Shown here in pieces: positions 35,584 through 48,585 of a DNA stretch of 64,000 bases; the stretch's first letter is position 1, and each line of letters opens with the position of its first letter. Source of the DNA: Luteimonas sp. RC10 (GTDB lineage: Bacteria > Pseudomonadota > Gammaproteobacteria > Xanthomonadales > Xanthomonadaceae). The notes under the pieces are model-generated. The model ran no database searches and was not told the origin of the DNA. It worked only from the letters and a program-made list of their open reading frames with translations. The stretch is taken from contig NZ_JACHYJ010000002.1 of assembly GCF_014192745.1 (NCBI RefSeq), positions 496,001 through 560,000 of the forward strand. The letters run 5' to 3'. Position numbers and translations under genes: made by a program.

Positions 35584-36672
35584 CTAGTCGATCGCACTCG
35601 GCGACAGGGGCCGCGGCACGGCGGCGTTGGCGATCAAGCCCAGTTCGGCGAGCACCACGGTGGCGTAGCAACCCGGCGGCAGCGCGAATGCCACCTGCAG
35701 CACGGCCTCCCCCTGCCAGGTCCAGGACAGCGCACCGGGCAGCAGGCGGGTCGCGCGGCGCTCCTGGGATAGGCCGGCACGCTCGAGCCCCTCGCGCAGC
35801 GCCAGCGCGCGCGCGTCGGCCAGCGCCGCGAGCTCGATCTCGCGGGCGGCCCCGACCGCCCGTGGCTCGCCCCGGCCCCACAGCGGCCCGGTCGGATGGA
35901 TATCGTGCGCAGCGACCCGCGCAGCCAGCGTCTCGCTCCACGGCTCGGGGCCGAACACGCTGCGGCTGCCGTCGAGCATCCACACTTCGCCCTCGCAGCC
36001 GGTCGCCCAGGTACCGGCGGTTACGCGCGCTGCCAGCACTTGGTTGAACAGCGCCGAGCGCGCCGAGGACAGCAACAGCGCACGCTGCTCCCGGCCCAGT
36101 CGGCGACGCGGCGCGGCGAAGAAGGCCAGCGCCTTGTCGACATTGCCGCCACCATGGCCGAAGCGCTGCTCGCCGAAATAGTTGGGCACGCCGTCGGCAG
36201 CGATCGTACGCAGCCGGGTCTCGATCGCCGCGCGGTCGCCGGCCACATCGCGCAGGGTCAGTGCGAAGCGATTGCCGGCCAGCGCACCGCGCGGCAGCTT
36301 GCGCGCATGCCGCGATGTCGCGAGCACCCGCAGCCCCTGGCCGGCCCCCTCGCCCATCGCCTCCAGTGCCGCGATGTCCGGATCCTCGCGGCCGGGCAAC
36401 TGCACGGTGAAGCGCTGGGTGGTCAACGCGTGGCGGTCCTTGAGCCCGGCGAAGCCGACCGCACGCTCGTCGACGCCGGCCCACTGCGCGAGTAGCCGGG
36501 CGACGAAGGCGGTGTTCATGCCGCGCTTTTCGATCGTCAGCAGTAAATGTTCGCCGCTGCCGGAAGGCGCGAAGGCGTCAAGCTCGTCGACCCGGAAATC
36601 CTCGGCGTCCTGGCGGATCGTCGCCGACAACGCCGTCTCGCCATGGGCGCGCGGCAGCGCGGGCGCGCTCAC
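35584..36672 (-). CDS. truD: tRNA pseudouridine(13) synthase TruD
   Basis: Makes pseudouridine 13 in tRNA-Glu. The 362-residue product has the catalytic motif [14 protein letters not shown] with Asp79 and the downstream TRUD-domain motifs [16 protein letters not shown] and [12 protein letters not shown]. It starts with GTG at 36672, forming a GTGA overlap with the ispF stop, which implies coupled translation. It is the last gene of the pyrG operon before lexA. Confidence 0.95.
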   Translation of the reverse strand: MSAPALPRAHGETALSATIRQDAEDFRVDELDAFAPSGSGEHLLLTIEKRGMNTAFVARLLAQWAGVDERAVGFAGLKDRHALTTQRFTVQLPGREDPDIAALEAMGEGAGQGLRVLATSRHARKLPRGALAGNRFALTLRDVAGDRAAIETRLRTIAADGVPNYFGEQRFGHGGGNVDKALAFFAAPRRRLGREQRALLLSSARSALFNQVLAARVTAGTWATGCEGEVWMLDGSRSVFGPEPWSETLAARVAAHDIHPTGPLWGRGEPRAVGAAREIELAALADARALALREGLERAGLSQERRATRLLPGALSWTWQGEAVLQVAFALPPGCYATVVLAELGLIANAAVPRPLSPSAID

Positions 36673-37160
36673 GCAGCGACGAGCAGGCAGGCGGCCTGCG
36701 CGGCGATGCCTTCGCCGCGTCCGGTGAAGCCGAGCGTTTCGCTGGTCGTGGCCTTGACGCTGACGCAGTCCAGCGCGATTCCAAGGTCCGCGGCGATCGC
36801 CTCGCGCATCGCCTGCGCGTGCGGGCCGACCTTCGGCCGCTCGCAGATCACGGTGACGTCGGCATTGCCGACCCGCCAGCCGCGTTCGCCCAGCAGCGCG
36901 TTGCAATGCCGCAGCAGCGCGCGGCTGTCGGCGCCTTTCCAGCGGTCGTCGCTGGGCGGGAAATGCACGCCGATGTCGCCCAGCGCCAGCGCGCCGAGCA
37001 TCGCATCGCACAGGGCGTGCAGCGCGACGTCGCCGTCGCTGTGGGCGAGCACCCCACGCACGTGCGGCACGCGCACGCCACCGATCATCACGTGGTCGCC
37101 GTCGCCGAACGCGTGGACGTCGAAGCCCTGGCCGATGCGGAAACGGGGCGTGTCGGACAT
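36669..37160 (-). CDS. ispF: 2-C-methyl-D-erythritol 2,4-cyclodiphosphate synthase
   Basis: Fifth enzyme of the MEP isoprenoid pathway. The 163-residue product has the metal ligands in [11 protein letters not shown] (Asp14, His16) and [13 protein letters not shown] (His48), and the CMP-binding [20 protein letters not shown]. The ATG at 37160 is 91 bp after the ispD stop; an upstream in-frame start would add a non-conserved leader. Confidence 0.96.
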   Translation of the reverse strand: MSDTPRFRIGQGFDVHAFGDGDHVMIGGVRVPHVRGVLAHSDGDVALHALCDAMLGALALGDIGVHFPPSDDRWKGADSRALLRHCNALLGERGWRVGNADVTVICERPKVGPHAQAMREAIAADLGIALDCVSVKATTSETLGFTGRGEGIAAQAACLLVAA

Positions 37161-37251
37161 GGCGGGCACCTGCGCAGAAGGGGGCCGCAGCTTGCCATGG
37201 TTCGCCGACAAGACAAGCGCCGAGCGCGTGCAGCGCCGCGCGGGCGCGGCC

Positions 37252-37968
37252 TCAGCTGCGCTGCGAGAGCTCGAAAGCGAAGCGGGCCAGGTCGGCCGGG
37301 GTGGTGATCTTGAAGTTGTCGTCGCGGCCCTCGACCAGCAGCGGGCGGGCCCCCTGGCGCTCCATCGCCATCGCCTCGTCGGTCACGGTGACACCGGCCG
37401 CATGCGCGGCTTCAAGCGCACGCCCCAGTTGCAGGCGGCGGAACAGCTGGGGGGTCAACGCGCGCCACAGCCGCTCGCGCGGCTCGGTGCCGTCGATGCC
37501 GCCATCGTCGCCGGCCCGCTTGAGGGTGTCGCGCACCGGCGCGGCAAGAATGGCGCCGACCGGATCGGTGCGCCCGCGCTCGAGCAAGGCGTCGAGGTCG
37601 GCGGCGGCGAGGTTCGGCCGCGCCGCGTCATGGACGAGCACGAAGTCGTCCGCGCGCACGGTGTCGGGCAGCGCGTGCAGTCCGGCGAGCACCGAGTCGG
37701 CGCGGCTGTCGCCGCCGTCGGCACGCAGCAGCGGTGTGTCGCCCAGCCCGGCCCGCAGCCCGTCGAGATCCACGGCATCGCTGGCGGCCAGCACCAGCAC
37801 GATGCCGGCCACGCCCGGGTGGCCGGCCAGGCACGCCAGCGTATGCGCCAGCACGCTGCGTCCCCCGACCTCCAGGTACTGCTTGGGCACGTCGCCGCCG
37901 AAGCGCGTGCCACGGCCAGCGGCAGGCACGATGGCCCACAGCCCACCGCGTGCGGGCTCGGCGATCAC
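37252..37968 (-). CDS. ispD: 2-C-methyl-D-erythritol 4-phosphate cytidylyltransferase
   Basis: Third enzyme of the MEP pathway; adds CMP to MEP. The 238-residue product shows the nucleotide-binding signature [22 protein letters not shown] (residues 13-34), LVHDAARPN and [10 protein letters not shown]. The GTG start at 37968 forms a GTGA overlap with the ftsB stop. It works with ispF next door and ispA at 15022. Confidence 0.95.
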   Translation of the reverse strand: MIAEPARGGLWAIVPAAGRGTRFGGDVPKQYLEVGGRSVLAHTLACLAGHPGVAGIVLVLAASDAVDLDGLRAGLGDTPLLRADGGDSRADSVLAGLHALPDTVRADDFVLVHDAARPNLAAADLDALLERGRTDPVGAILAAPVRDTLKRAGDDGGIDGTEPRERLWRALTPQLFRRLQLGRALEAAHAAGVTVTDEAMAMERQGARPLLVEGRDDNFKITTPADLARFAFELSQRS

Positions 37969-38312
37969 CGGGCCTCTCCTTCCTGCGCGTCCGGGGCGGC
38001 CGTGTGCTCAGCCGGCAACGGCGCCACCCGCGCATCGTCGACCACCCGGTAGAAGGTCTCACCGGGCTTGATCATGCCCAACTCGCCGCGCGCGCGTTCC
38101 TCGATCGCGGCTTCGCCGGATTTCAGGTCGGCGACCTCGGCGGCCAGCGCGTCATTGCGCTGCTGCAGGCCCTCGTTCTGCCGGGCCTGCGCCTCAACCC
38201 GCGCACGCAACTCCTCGACCTGCGTCGTCCCGCCAACGCCGTACCACAGCCTGTACTGCAACCAGCCCAGCAGGACGCTCAGCATCAGCAGGACGACGAG
38301 GATGGCGCGCAT
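37965..38312 (-). CDS. ftsB: Cell division protein FtsB
   Basis: Bitopic divisome protein that forms a coiled coil with FtsL and FtsQ at the septum. The 115-residue product has one N-terminal membrane helix ([22 protein letters not shown]), a periplasmic coiled coil (about 30-70) and the [20 protein letters not shown] motif. The tail after about residue 90 is acidic and variable. It lies 15 bp after eno, as usual. Confidence 0.93.
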   Translation of the reverse strand: MRAILVVLLMLSVLLGWLQYRLWYGVGGTTQVEELRARVEAQARQNEGLQQRNDALAAEVADLKSGEAAIEERARGELGMIKPGETFYRVVDDARVAPLPAEHTAAPDAQEGEAR

Positions 38313-38327
38313 GGCGGTGGCCCGGGA

Positions 38328-39644
<1,317 letters not shown>

Positions 39645-39745
39645 TCAGGGGAAACGCATTGTGGCCGCAGAGGTCCGCCGATGGCGCGGGACGCGGCGGG
39701 CCCCTTAGATCCGCCTGTCCGCGCCTTCGGTCCGTGCCGGGCGGC

Positions 39746-43131
<3,386 letters not shown>

Positions 43132-43378
43132 GGGTGGTTCTCCAATGCGGGACAGATCCCGGTTGCGATACCTCGATGATGGGTGCGCCCTAGGGGCGCG
43201 TCGTGCCGGTTGGAAGCGGCGACGGGTCCAACCTAGCCACGCGCGACCAGCCTCAAACTGAACAACTGGCCTCTTACATCTGCTGCACACGGGCTTAACG
43301 GATGCGAAAACGATTACATCGCGTCGTGGCGCGCTTGTGCCTGGTTGGCTGTCCGAATCGGTGCCCTGGCAATTCCTT

Positions 43379-43384
43379 TACCAT
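43379..43384 (+). promoter_or_regulatory. Candidate -10 hexamer for parE
   Basis: TACCAT lies 27 bp before the parE ATG within the 280-bp divergent gap (43132-43411). No convincing -35 was found; the rest of that gap shows nothing else assignable. Confidence 0.3.
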
Positions 43385-43411
43385 GCGCCGACCTCCCCGC
43401 AGCATCACCGC

Positions 43412-45301
43412 ATGAACAACCGCTACAACGCCGCCGACATCGAAGTGCTCTCGGGCCTGGACCCGGTCAAGCGCCGCCCGGGCATGTACACCGACACCGC
43501 GCGCCCGAACCATCTGGCGCAGGAGGTCATCGACAACGCGGTCGACGAGGCGCTGGCCGGGCATGCACGCGGCATCGAAGTGCGGCTCTACGCCGATGGC
43601 AGCTGCGAGGTCGCCGACGATGGCCGCGGCATGCCGGTGGACATCCATCCCGAGGAGAAGATTCCGGGCGTGGAACTGATCCTCACGCGGCTGCACGCGG
43701 GCGGCAAGTTCAACAACCGCAACTACACCTTCAGCGGCGGCCTGCACGGCGTCGGCGTCAGCGTGGTCAATGCGCTCTCGACCCTGGTCGAGGTGCATAT
43801 CAAGCGCGAGGGCAGCGAGCACCGCATTACCTTCCGCGACGGCGATCGCGCCACGCCGCTGGAAGTGGTCGGCAGCGTCGGCCGCAAGAACACCGGCACG
43901 CGGGTGCGTTTCTGGCCCGACCCGAAGTATTTCGACTCGCCGAAGTTCAGCGTGCGGGCCCTGCGCCATCTGCTGCGCGCCAAGGCGGTGCTCTGCCCCG
44001 GCCTGCGCGTCACCTTGCACGACGAGGCCAGCGGCGAGCGCGATGAGTGGTACTACGAGGACGGCCTGCGTGATTACCTGCGCGGCGCGCTCGAGGGACG
44101 CGAGCTGCTGCCGCCCGACCTGTTCGTCGGCGGACTGGGCCGCGAGACCGAGACTGTCGACTGGGCGGTCGCGTGGCTGCCCGAGGGCGAGCTGGTCCAG
44201 GAGAGCTACGTCAACCTGATCCCGACCGCGCAGCACGGCACCCACGTCAACGGCCTGCGCACCGGCTTCACCGATGCGCTGCGCGAGTTCTGCGATTTCC
44301 GCAGCCTGCTGCCACGCGGGGTCAAGCTCGCGCCCGAGGACGTCTGGGACCGCGTCGCGTTCGTGCTGTCGCTGAAGATGACCGACCCGCAGTTCAGCGG
44401 ACAGACCAAGGAACGCCTGTCGTCTCGGCAGGCGGCCGGCTTCGTCGAGGGCGCCGCGCACGATGCGTTCTCGCTATGGCTCAACCAGCACGTCGAGCTG
44501 GGCGAGCGGATCGCGCAACTGGCGATCGAGCGCGCGAGCGCGCGGCTGAAGACCGAGAAGCAGATCGTCCGCAAGAAGGTCACCCAGGGCCCTGCCCTGC
44601 CCGGCAAGCTGGCCGACTGCATCAGCCAGGATCTCTCGCGTACCGAGCTGTTCCTTGTCGAAGGCGACTCGGCCGGCGGCAGCGCCAAGCAGGCGCGCGA
44701 CAAGGATTTCCAGGCGATCCTGCCGCTGCGCGGCAAGATCCTCAACACCTGGGAAGTGGCCAGCACCACCGTGCTCGGCTCGGAGGAAGTGCACAACCTC
44801 GCGGTCGCGATCGGCTGCGACCCGGGCAAGGACGACATCGCCGGGCTGCGCTACGGCAAGGTCGTGATCCTGGCCGACGCCGACTCCGACGGCCTGCACA
44901 TCGCCACGCTGCTCAGTGCGCTGTTTCTGCGCCATTTCCCCGCGCTGGTTGCGGCCGGCCATGTGTTCGTCGCGATGCCGCCGCTGTTCCGCGTCGACGT
45001 GGGCAAGCAGGTGTTCTACGCGCTCGACGAGGAAGAGAAGCGCCTGCTGCTGGAGAAGATCGCGCGCGAGAAGCTCAAGGGCCAGGTCAACGTCACCCGC
45101 TTCAAGGGCCTGGGCGAGATGAATCCCTCGCAGCTGCGCGAATCGGCGATCCATCCCGATACCCGGCGCCTGGTGCAGCTGACGGTGGACGACGACCTGG
45201 AGACGCGCTCGCTGATCGACATGTTGTTGGCGAAGAAGCGGGCCGGAGATCGCAAGGCGTGGCTGGAGACCAAGGGCGACCTGGCGACACTGGAAGTCTG
45301 A
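43412..45301 (+). CDS. parE: DNA topoisomerase IV subunit B
   Basis: ATPase subunit of topoisomerase IV, which decatenates daughter chromosomes with ParC. The 629-residue product has the GHKL ATPase motifs (EVIDNAVDEALAGHA, DDGRGMPVDIHPEE, GGLHGVGVSVVNAL), the transducer domain, and the TOPRIM motifs (LFLVEGDSAGGSAKQARD and LADADSDGLHIATLL). The IEVLSGLDPVKRRPGMYT beginning and length fit ParE rather than the longer GyrB of gammaproteobacteria. The ATG at 43412 sits just before the conserved N-terminus. Confidence 0.94.
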   Translation: MNNRYNAADIEVLSGLDPVKRRPGMYTDTARPNHLAQEVIDNAVDEALAGHARGIEVRLYADGSCEVADDGRGMPVDIHPEEKIPGVELILTRLHAGGKFNNRNYTFSGGLHGVGVSVVNALSTLVEVHIKREGSEHRITFRDGDRATPLEVVGSVGRKNTGTRVRFWPDPKYFDSPKFSVRALRHLLRAKAVLCPGLRVTLHDEASGERDEWYYEDGLRDYLRGALEGRELLPPDLFVGGLGRETETVDWAVAWLPEGELVQESYVNLIPTAQHGTHVNGLRTGFTDALREFCDFRSLLPRGVKLAPEDVWDRVAFVLSLKMTDPQFSGQTKERLSSRQAAGFVEGAAHDAFSLWLNQHVELGERIAQLAIERASARLKTEKQIVRKKVTQGPALPGKLADCISQDLSRTELFLVEGDSAGGSAKQARDKDFQAILPLRGKILNTWEVASTTVLGSEEVHNLAVAIGCDPGKDDIAGLRYGKVVILADADSDGLHIATLLSALFLRHFPALVAAGHVFVAMPPLFRVDVGKQVFYALDEEEKRLLLEKIAREKLKGQVNVTRFKGLGEMNPSQLRESAIHPDTRRLVQLTVDDDLETRSLIDMLLAKKRAGDRKAWLETKGDLATLEV

Positions 45302-45350
45302 CGGCCACTCGACAGAACTGCTGCATGCCTAGGCCGGTCGCCACGCTGGG

Positions 45351-46277
45351 GTGTTCCTGGTGATCGCCCATACCATCCCGGTTGTGCTCGTGGTGCTGCT
45401 CGGCGTGTGGCTGCGGCGTTCGCCGCGCACGCCCGAGGGTTTCTTCCCGGCGATCGAATGGTTCACGTTCTACGTCGCATTTCCAGCACTGTTGTTCGTC
45501 AATACCGCGCAATTGGTGGTCTCGGCGGTGCAGTTGCGCGACCTGGCCGCGGCCACGCTGCTGCCGACGCTGCTGTTCGCCGCCGCCGCCGCGCTGGCGC
45601 TGCGACTGGCTCGCGACCTGCCCAATGCCAGCCGGTCCTCGGTGATGCAGGGTGCGACCCGGCCGAGCACCTACTTCGGCCTGTCGGTGGCCGCGGTCGT
45701 GTTCGAGCGCGAGACTGCTGCGCTGGTGATGCTGGCGCTGGCGATCTGCCTGCCGGCGGTCAACGTGATCGCGGTGGTGGCGCTGACCCGTTGGAGCGAA
45801 CGGCCGGCAAGTCCAGGGCGGGTCGCGCGCGCTTTGGCCGGCAATCCGATCATCATGGCGACCGCCGCCGGCGCAGCGGTCAATCTCTCCGGGCTGCCGC
45901 TGCCGGTCGCGCTCACCCATGGCCTGGAGATTCTCGGCGGCGCGGCGCTCGCGCTCGGCCTGGTCTGCGTCGGCGGCGGTCTGGTGTTCGAATGGTCGGC
46001 CTCCCGACCGGCAGCGCTGGTCGCAACCTCGGCCCTCAAACTGCTGGGGCTGCCGCTGGTCGCGGTGCTCGCCTGCCGACTGCTCGGCGCCAGCGAGGAG
46101 GTGGCGGCCGCCAGTTGCTTCTATGCCGCGCTGCCGACGGCGTCCAATGCCTACATCATGGCGCGCCAGATGGGCGGCGATGCGCCGCTGATGGCCGCGC
46201 TGATCACGCTGCAGACTTTGCTGGCGGTGGTCACGGTGCCGTTGGCGATGCATCTGCCGACCTGGCTCGCGACCTGA
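45351..46277 (+). CDS. AEC family transporter
   Basis: A 308-residue inner-membrane permease with about ten predicted helices of the auxin efflux carrier fold, two halves of five. Members export or import organic acids or auxin-like compounds; the substrate here is unknown. The helix-break motif pair ATRPSTYFGLSVAA (first half) and YAALPTASNAYIMARQMGG (second half) fits the family. It starts at GTG 45351 (a second GTG at 45360 is possible), 49 bp after parE. Confidence 0.85.
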   Translation: MFLVIAHTIPVVLVVLLGVWLRRSPRTPEGFFPAIEWFTFYVAFPALLFVNTAQLVVSAVQLRDLAAATLLPTLLFAAAAALALRLARDLPNASRSSVMQGATRPSTYFGLSVAAVVFERETAALVMLALAICLPAVNVIAVVALTRWSERPASPGRVARALAGNPIIMATAAGAAVNLSGLPLPVALTHGLEILGGAALALGLVCVGGGLVFEWSASRPAALVATSALKLLGLPLVAVLACRLLGASEEVAAASCFYAALPTASNAYIMARQMGGDAPLMAALITLQTLLAVVTVPLAMHLPTWLAT

Positions 46278-46292
46278 CCCGCGGGGGCGGCC

Positions 46293-47702
46293 TCAGCCCT
46301 GATCGGCCTGGCCGACGGCCTGCTCGGGGATGCGCCGCGTGCGCCCGAGTTGGGCGAAGATCCCCGCCGACACCAGGGTCAGTGCGCCGACGCAAACGAA
46401 CGTCCAGCGGAATGCGGCGATGACCGGCTCACCGTCACCCGACTCGCCGAAGGCGGCCAGCAGGCCGCCGGCGGTCGCGACCCCGAGGCTCATCGCCAGC
46501 ATCATCACCATCGACAGCAGGCTGTTGCCGGCGCTGGCGTGCTCGCCGTCGAGGTCGCGCAGCGTCAAGGTGTTCATCGCGGTGAACTGCAGCGAGTTGA
46601 CCGCACCGAAGCACGCGAACTGGACGATCTGCAGCCATAGCGGCTGGCCCGGCTGCACCAGCGCGAAGCTCGCCATCGCCAGCCCGGTCAACAGGGTGTT
46701 GACCACCAGCACCTGGCGATAGCCGAAGCGCTGGACCAGCGGCACCACGATGCGCTTGGAGAACATGCCCGCGACCACGACCGGGATCATCATCATGCCC
46801 GCGCGCGCCGGCGGCACGCCCAGACCGACCTGCAGCAGCAGCGGGATCAGATACGGCATGCCGCCGCTGCCCAGCCGCGCGAACAGATTGCCGAGCACGC
46901 CGACGCTGAAGGTCCGCACCCGGAACAGCGACAGTGGGAACAGCGGCGCCGGGGCGCGTGCGGCATGCAACCAGTAGGCGACCAGCGCGCCGAAGCCGGC
47001 CACCAGCACCACGACCAGCGCCGCGCCACGGGCCGCGTGCCCCGACAACGCGTCGACCGACAGCGACACCGCCGCCATGCCGAAGGCCAGCAGGCCGTAG
47101 CCGAGCAGATCGAAGCGCGACACCGACGCGCGCAGGTCCGGCATCAGCCGGAGCGTGGCCAATGCGCCGGCCACGCCCAACGGCAGGTTGATCAGGAAGA
47201 TCCAGTGCCAGCTTGCGACCTCGACCAGCCAGCCACCGAGCGATGGTCCGATCAACGGTCCGATCAGGCCCGGCACGGTGACGAAGGTCATCGCGGCGAG
47301 GAACTCGGTCCGCGGCACTGCGCGCAGTACCGCGAGCCGACCGATCGGCAGCAACATGGCGCCGCCCACGCCCTGCAGCACGCGCGAGGCGACCAGCGCC
47401 TGCAGCGTCTGTGACAGCGCACAGGCCAGCGATCCCAGGGTGAAGACGATGATCGCAGCCAGGAACACGCGCCGGGTGCCGAAGCGATCGGCCAGCCAGC
47501 CCGAGGCCGGGATCAGCACCGCGACCGTCAGCGCATAGGCCACCACCACCGCCTGCATCCGCAGCGGCGACTGGTCGAGACTGGCGGCCATGGCCGGCAG
47601 CGCGGTGTTGACGATCGTGGTGTCCAGCATCTGCATGAACACCGCCGCCGCGACCAGCCACAGCATCGGCCGGTGGGGGCGCAGGACATCGGGGCGCTTC
47701 AT
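46293..47702 (-). CDS. DHA2-type MFS multidrug transporter
   Basis: A 469-residue, 14-helix major facilitator protein of the drug:H+ antiporter-2 family. It shows motif D1 (LDTTIVNTALPAMAASL), motif A (SGWLADRFGTRRVFLAAI) and motif C (GPLIGPSLGGWLVEVASWHWIFLINLPLG). The ATG at 47702 is preferred; an in-frame ATG at 47714 would add four residues. It follows the N-formylglutamate amidohydrolase gene by 43 bp on the same strand and is convergent with the AEC gene. Confidence 0.9.
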   Translation of the reverse strand: MKRPDVLRPHRPMLWLVAAAVFMQMLDTTIVNTALPAMAASLDQSPLRMQAVVVAYALTVAVLIPASGWLADRFGTRRVFLAAIIVFTLGSLACALSQTLQALVASRVLQGVGGAMLLPIGRLAVLRAVPRTEFLAAMTFVTVPGLIGPLIGPSLGGWLVEVASWHWIFLINLPLGVAGALATLRLMPDLRASVSRFDLLGYGLLAFGMAAVSLSVDALSGHAARGAALVVVLVAGFGALVAYWLHAARAPAPLFPLSLFRVRTFSVGVLGNLFARLGSGGMPYLIPLLLQVGLGVPPARAGMMMIPVVVAGMFSKRIVVPLVQRFGYRQVLVVNTLLTGLAMASFALVQPGQPLWLQIVQFACFGAVNSLQFTAMNTLTLRDLDGEHASAGNSLLSMVMMLAMSLGVATAGGLLAAFGESGDGEPVIAAFRWTFVCVGALTLVSAGIFAQLGRTRRIPEQAVGQADQG

Positions 47703-47745
47703 GGCGTCCAGCATGCGGCCTTGGGCGTCACGGTTGCGCCAAGTG

Positions 47746-48549
47746 TCAGCCGGTCCGACTGCCCTGCGCGTGGGCGATCGCGGTCTGAAGCAGGCGCTGC
47801 AGAAGCGGCTGCAGCGCCGCGGCCCGGGCCGCGTCCCAGGCGAAGCTGGCCTCGTCCATGTAGCAGCGCTGGCTGATCTCCAGCTGGACCGCCTCGATGC
47901 CGTCGTCGGGCGCGGCGTAGTGCCGGGTGATGTAGCCGCCGCGGAAACGGCCGTTGGCGACCCATTCGTAGTTCGACTGGGCCTCGAGCAAGCCCGAGAT
48001 CCGCGCTTCAAGCGCCAGGCTGCAGCTGGTGCCGGCAGCGGTGCCGAGGTTGAGATCGGGCAGGCGCCCCTCGAACAGGAACGGCAGGGTGCCGCGGATC
48101 GAGTGGCCCTCCCACAGCACCACGCGCCGATGGCGGGCGCGCAGGCGGTCGAGCTCGTCGCGCAAGGCGGCATGGTAGGGCCGCCAGTAGCGGTCGACCC
48201 GCGCGGCGATCTCCGCCGCGTCCGGCGCTTCCCCGTCCAGGTAGACCGGCCCGCCATCGAAGCGCACCTGCGGACACAGCCCGGTGGTGTTCTGCCCCGG
48301 ATACAGCGAGGTGTCGTCCTCGGGGCGGTTGAGGTCGATCACATAGCGCGAGTAACGCGGCACCAGGATCGAGGCGCCGAGCGCGCGCGCGAAGGCGTAC
48401 AACCGGGACACGTGCCAGTCGGTGTCCGGCACGGCCCGGGCTTGGGGGGTGAGTCGCTGTGCGAGGTCATCGGGCAGCCGGGTGCCGTCGTGCGGCAGGC
48501 TGACCAGCAGCGGCGCGGTGCCGCGATGGAGCTCGAGGATATCGGCCAT
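47746..48549 (-). CDS. N-formylglutamate amidohydrolase
   Basis: A 267-residue zinc-dependent hydrolase (HutG/FGase family) that splits N-formyl-L-glutamate to formate and glutamate, typically at the end of histidine breakdown. Motifs: LVSLPHDGTRLPDDL, DTDWHVSRLYAFA, PRYSRYVIDLNR and LWEGHSIRGTLP, plus the late QLEISQRCYMDE. No other hut genes are nearby, so the link to histidine use is inferred from family only. A leaderless promoter candidate lies 5 nt upstream. Confidence 0.88.
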   Translation of the reverse strand: MADILELHRGTAPLLVSLPHDGTRLPDDLAQRLTPQARAVPDTDWHVSRLYAFARALGASILVPRYSRYVIDLNRPEDDTSLYPGQNTTGLCPQVRFDGGPVYLDGEAPDAAEIAARVDRYWRPYHAALRDELDRLRARHRRVVLWEGHSIRGTLPFLFEGRLPDLNLGTAAGTSCSLALEARISGLLEAQSNYEWVANGRFRGGYITRHYAAPDDGIEAVQLEISQRCYMDEASFAWDAARAAALQPLLQRLLQTAIAHAQGSRTG

Positions 48550-48554
48550 GGCCC

Positions 48555-48560
48555 ATTGTA
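48555..48560 (-). promoter_or_regulatory. Probable leaderless promoter -10 for the FGase gene
   Basis: On the minus strand TACAAT is followed by 5 nt and the ATG at 48549, in the 36-bp gap after the receptor gene. There is no ribosome-binding site in between. Confidence 0.6.
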
Positions 48561-48585
48561 GGGCCGCCGCGCCGCCGTTATCGCG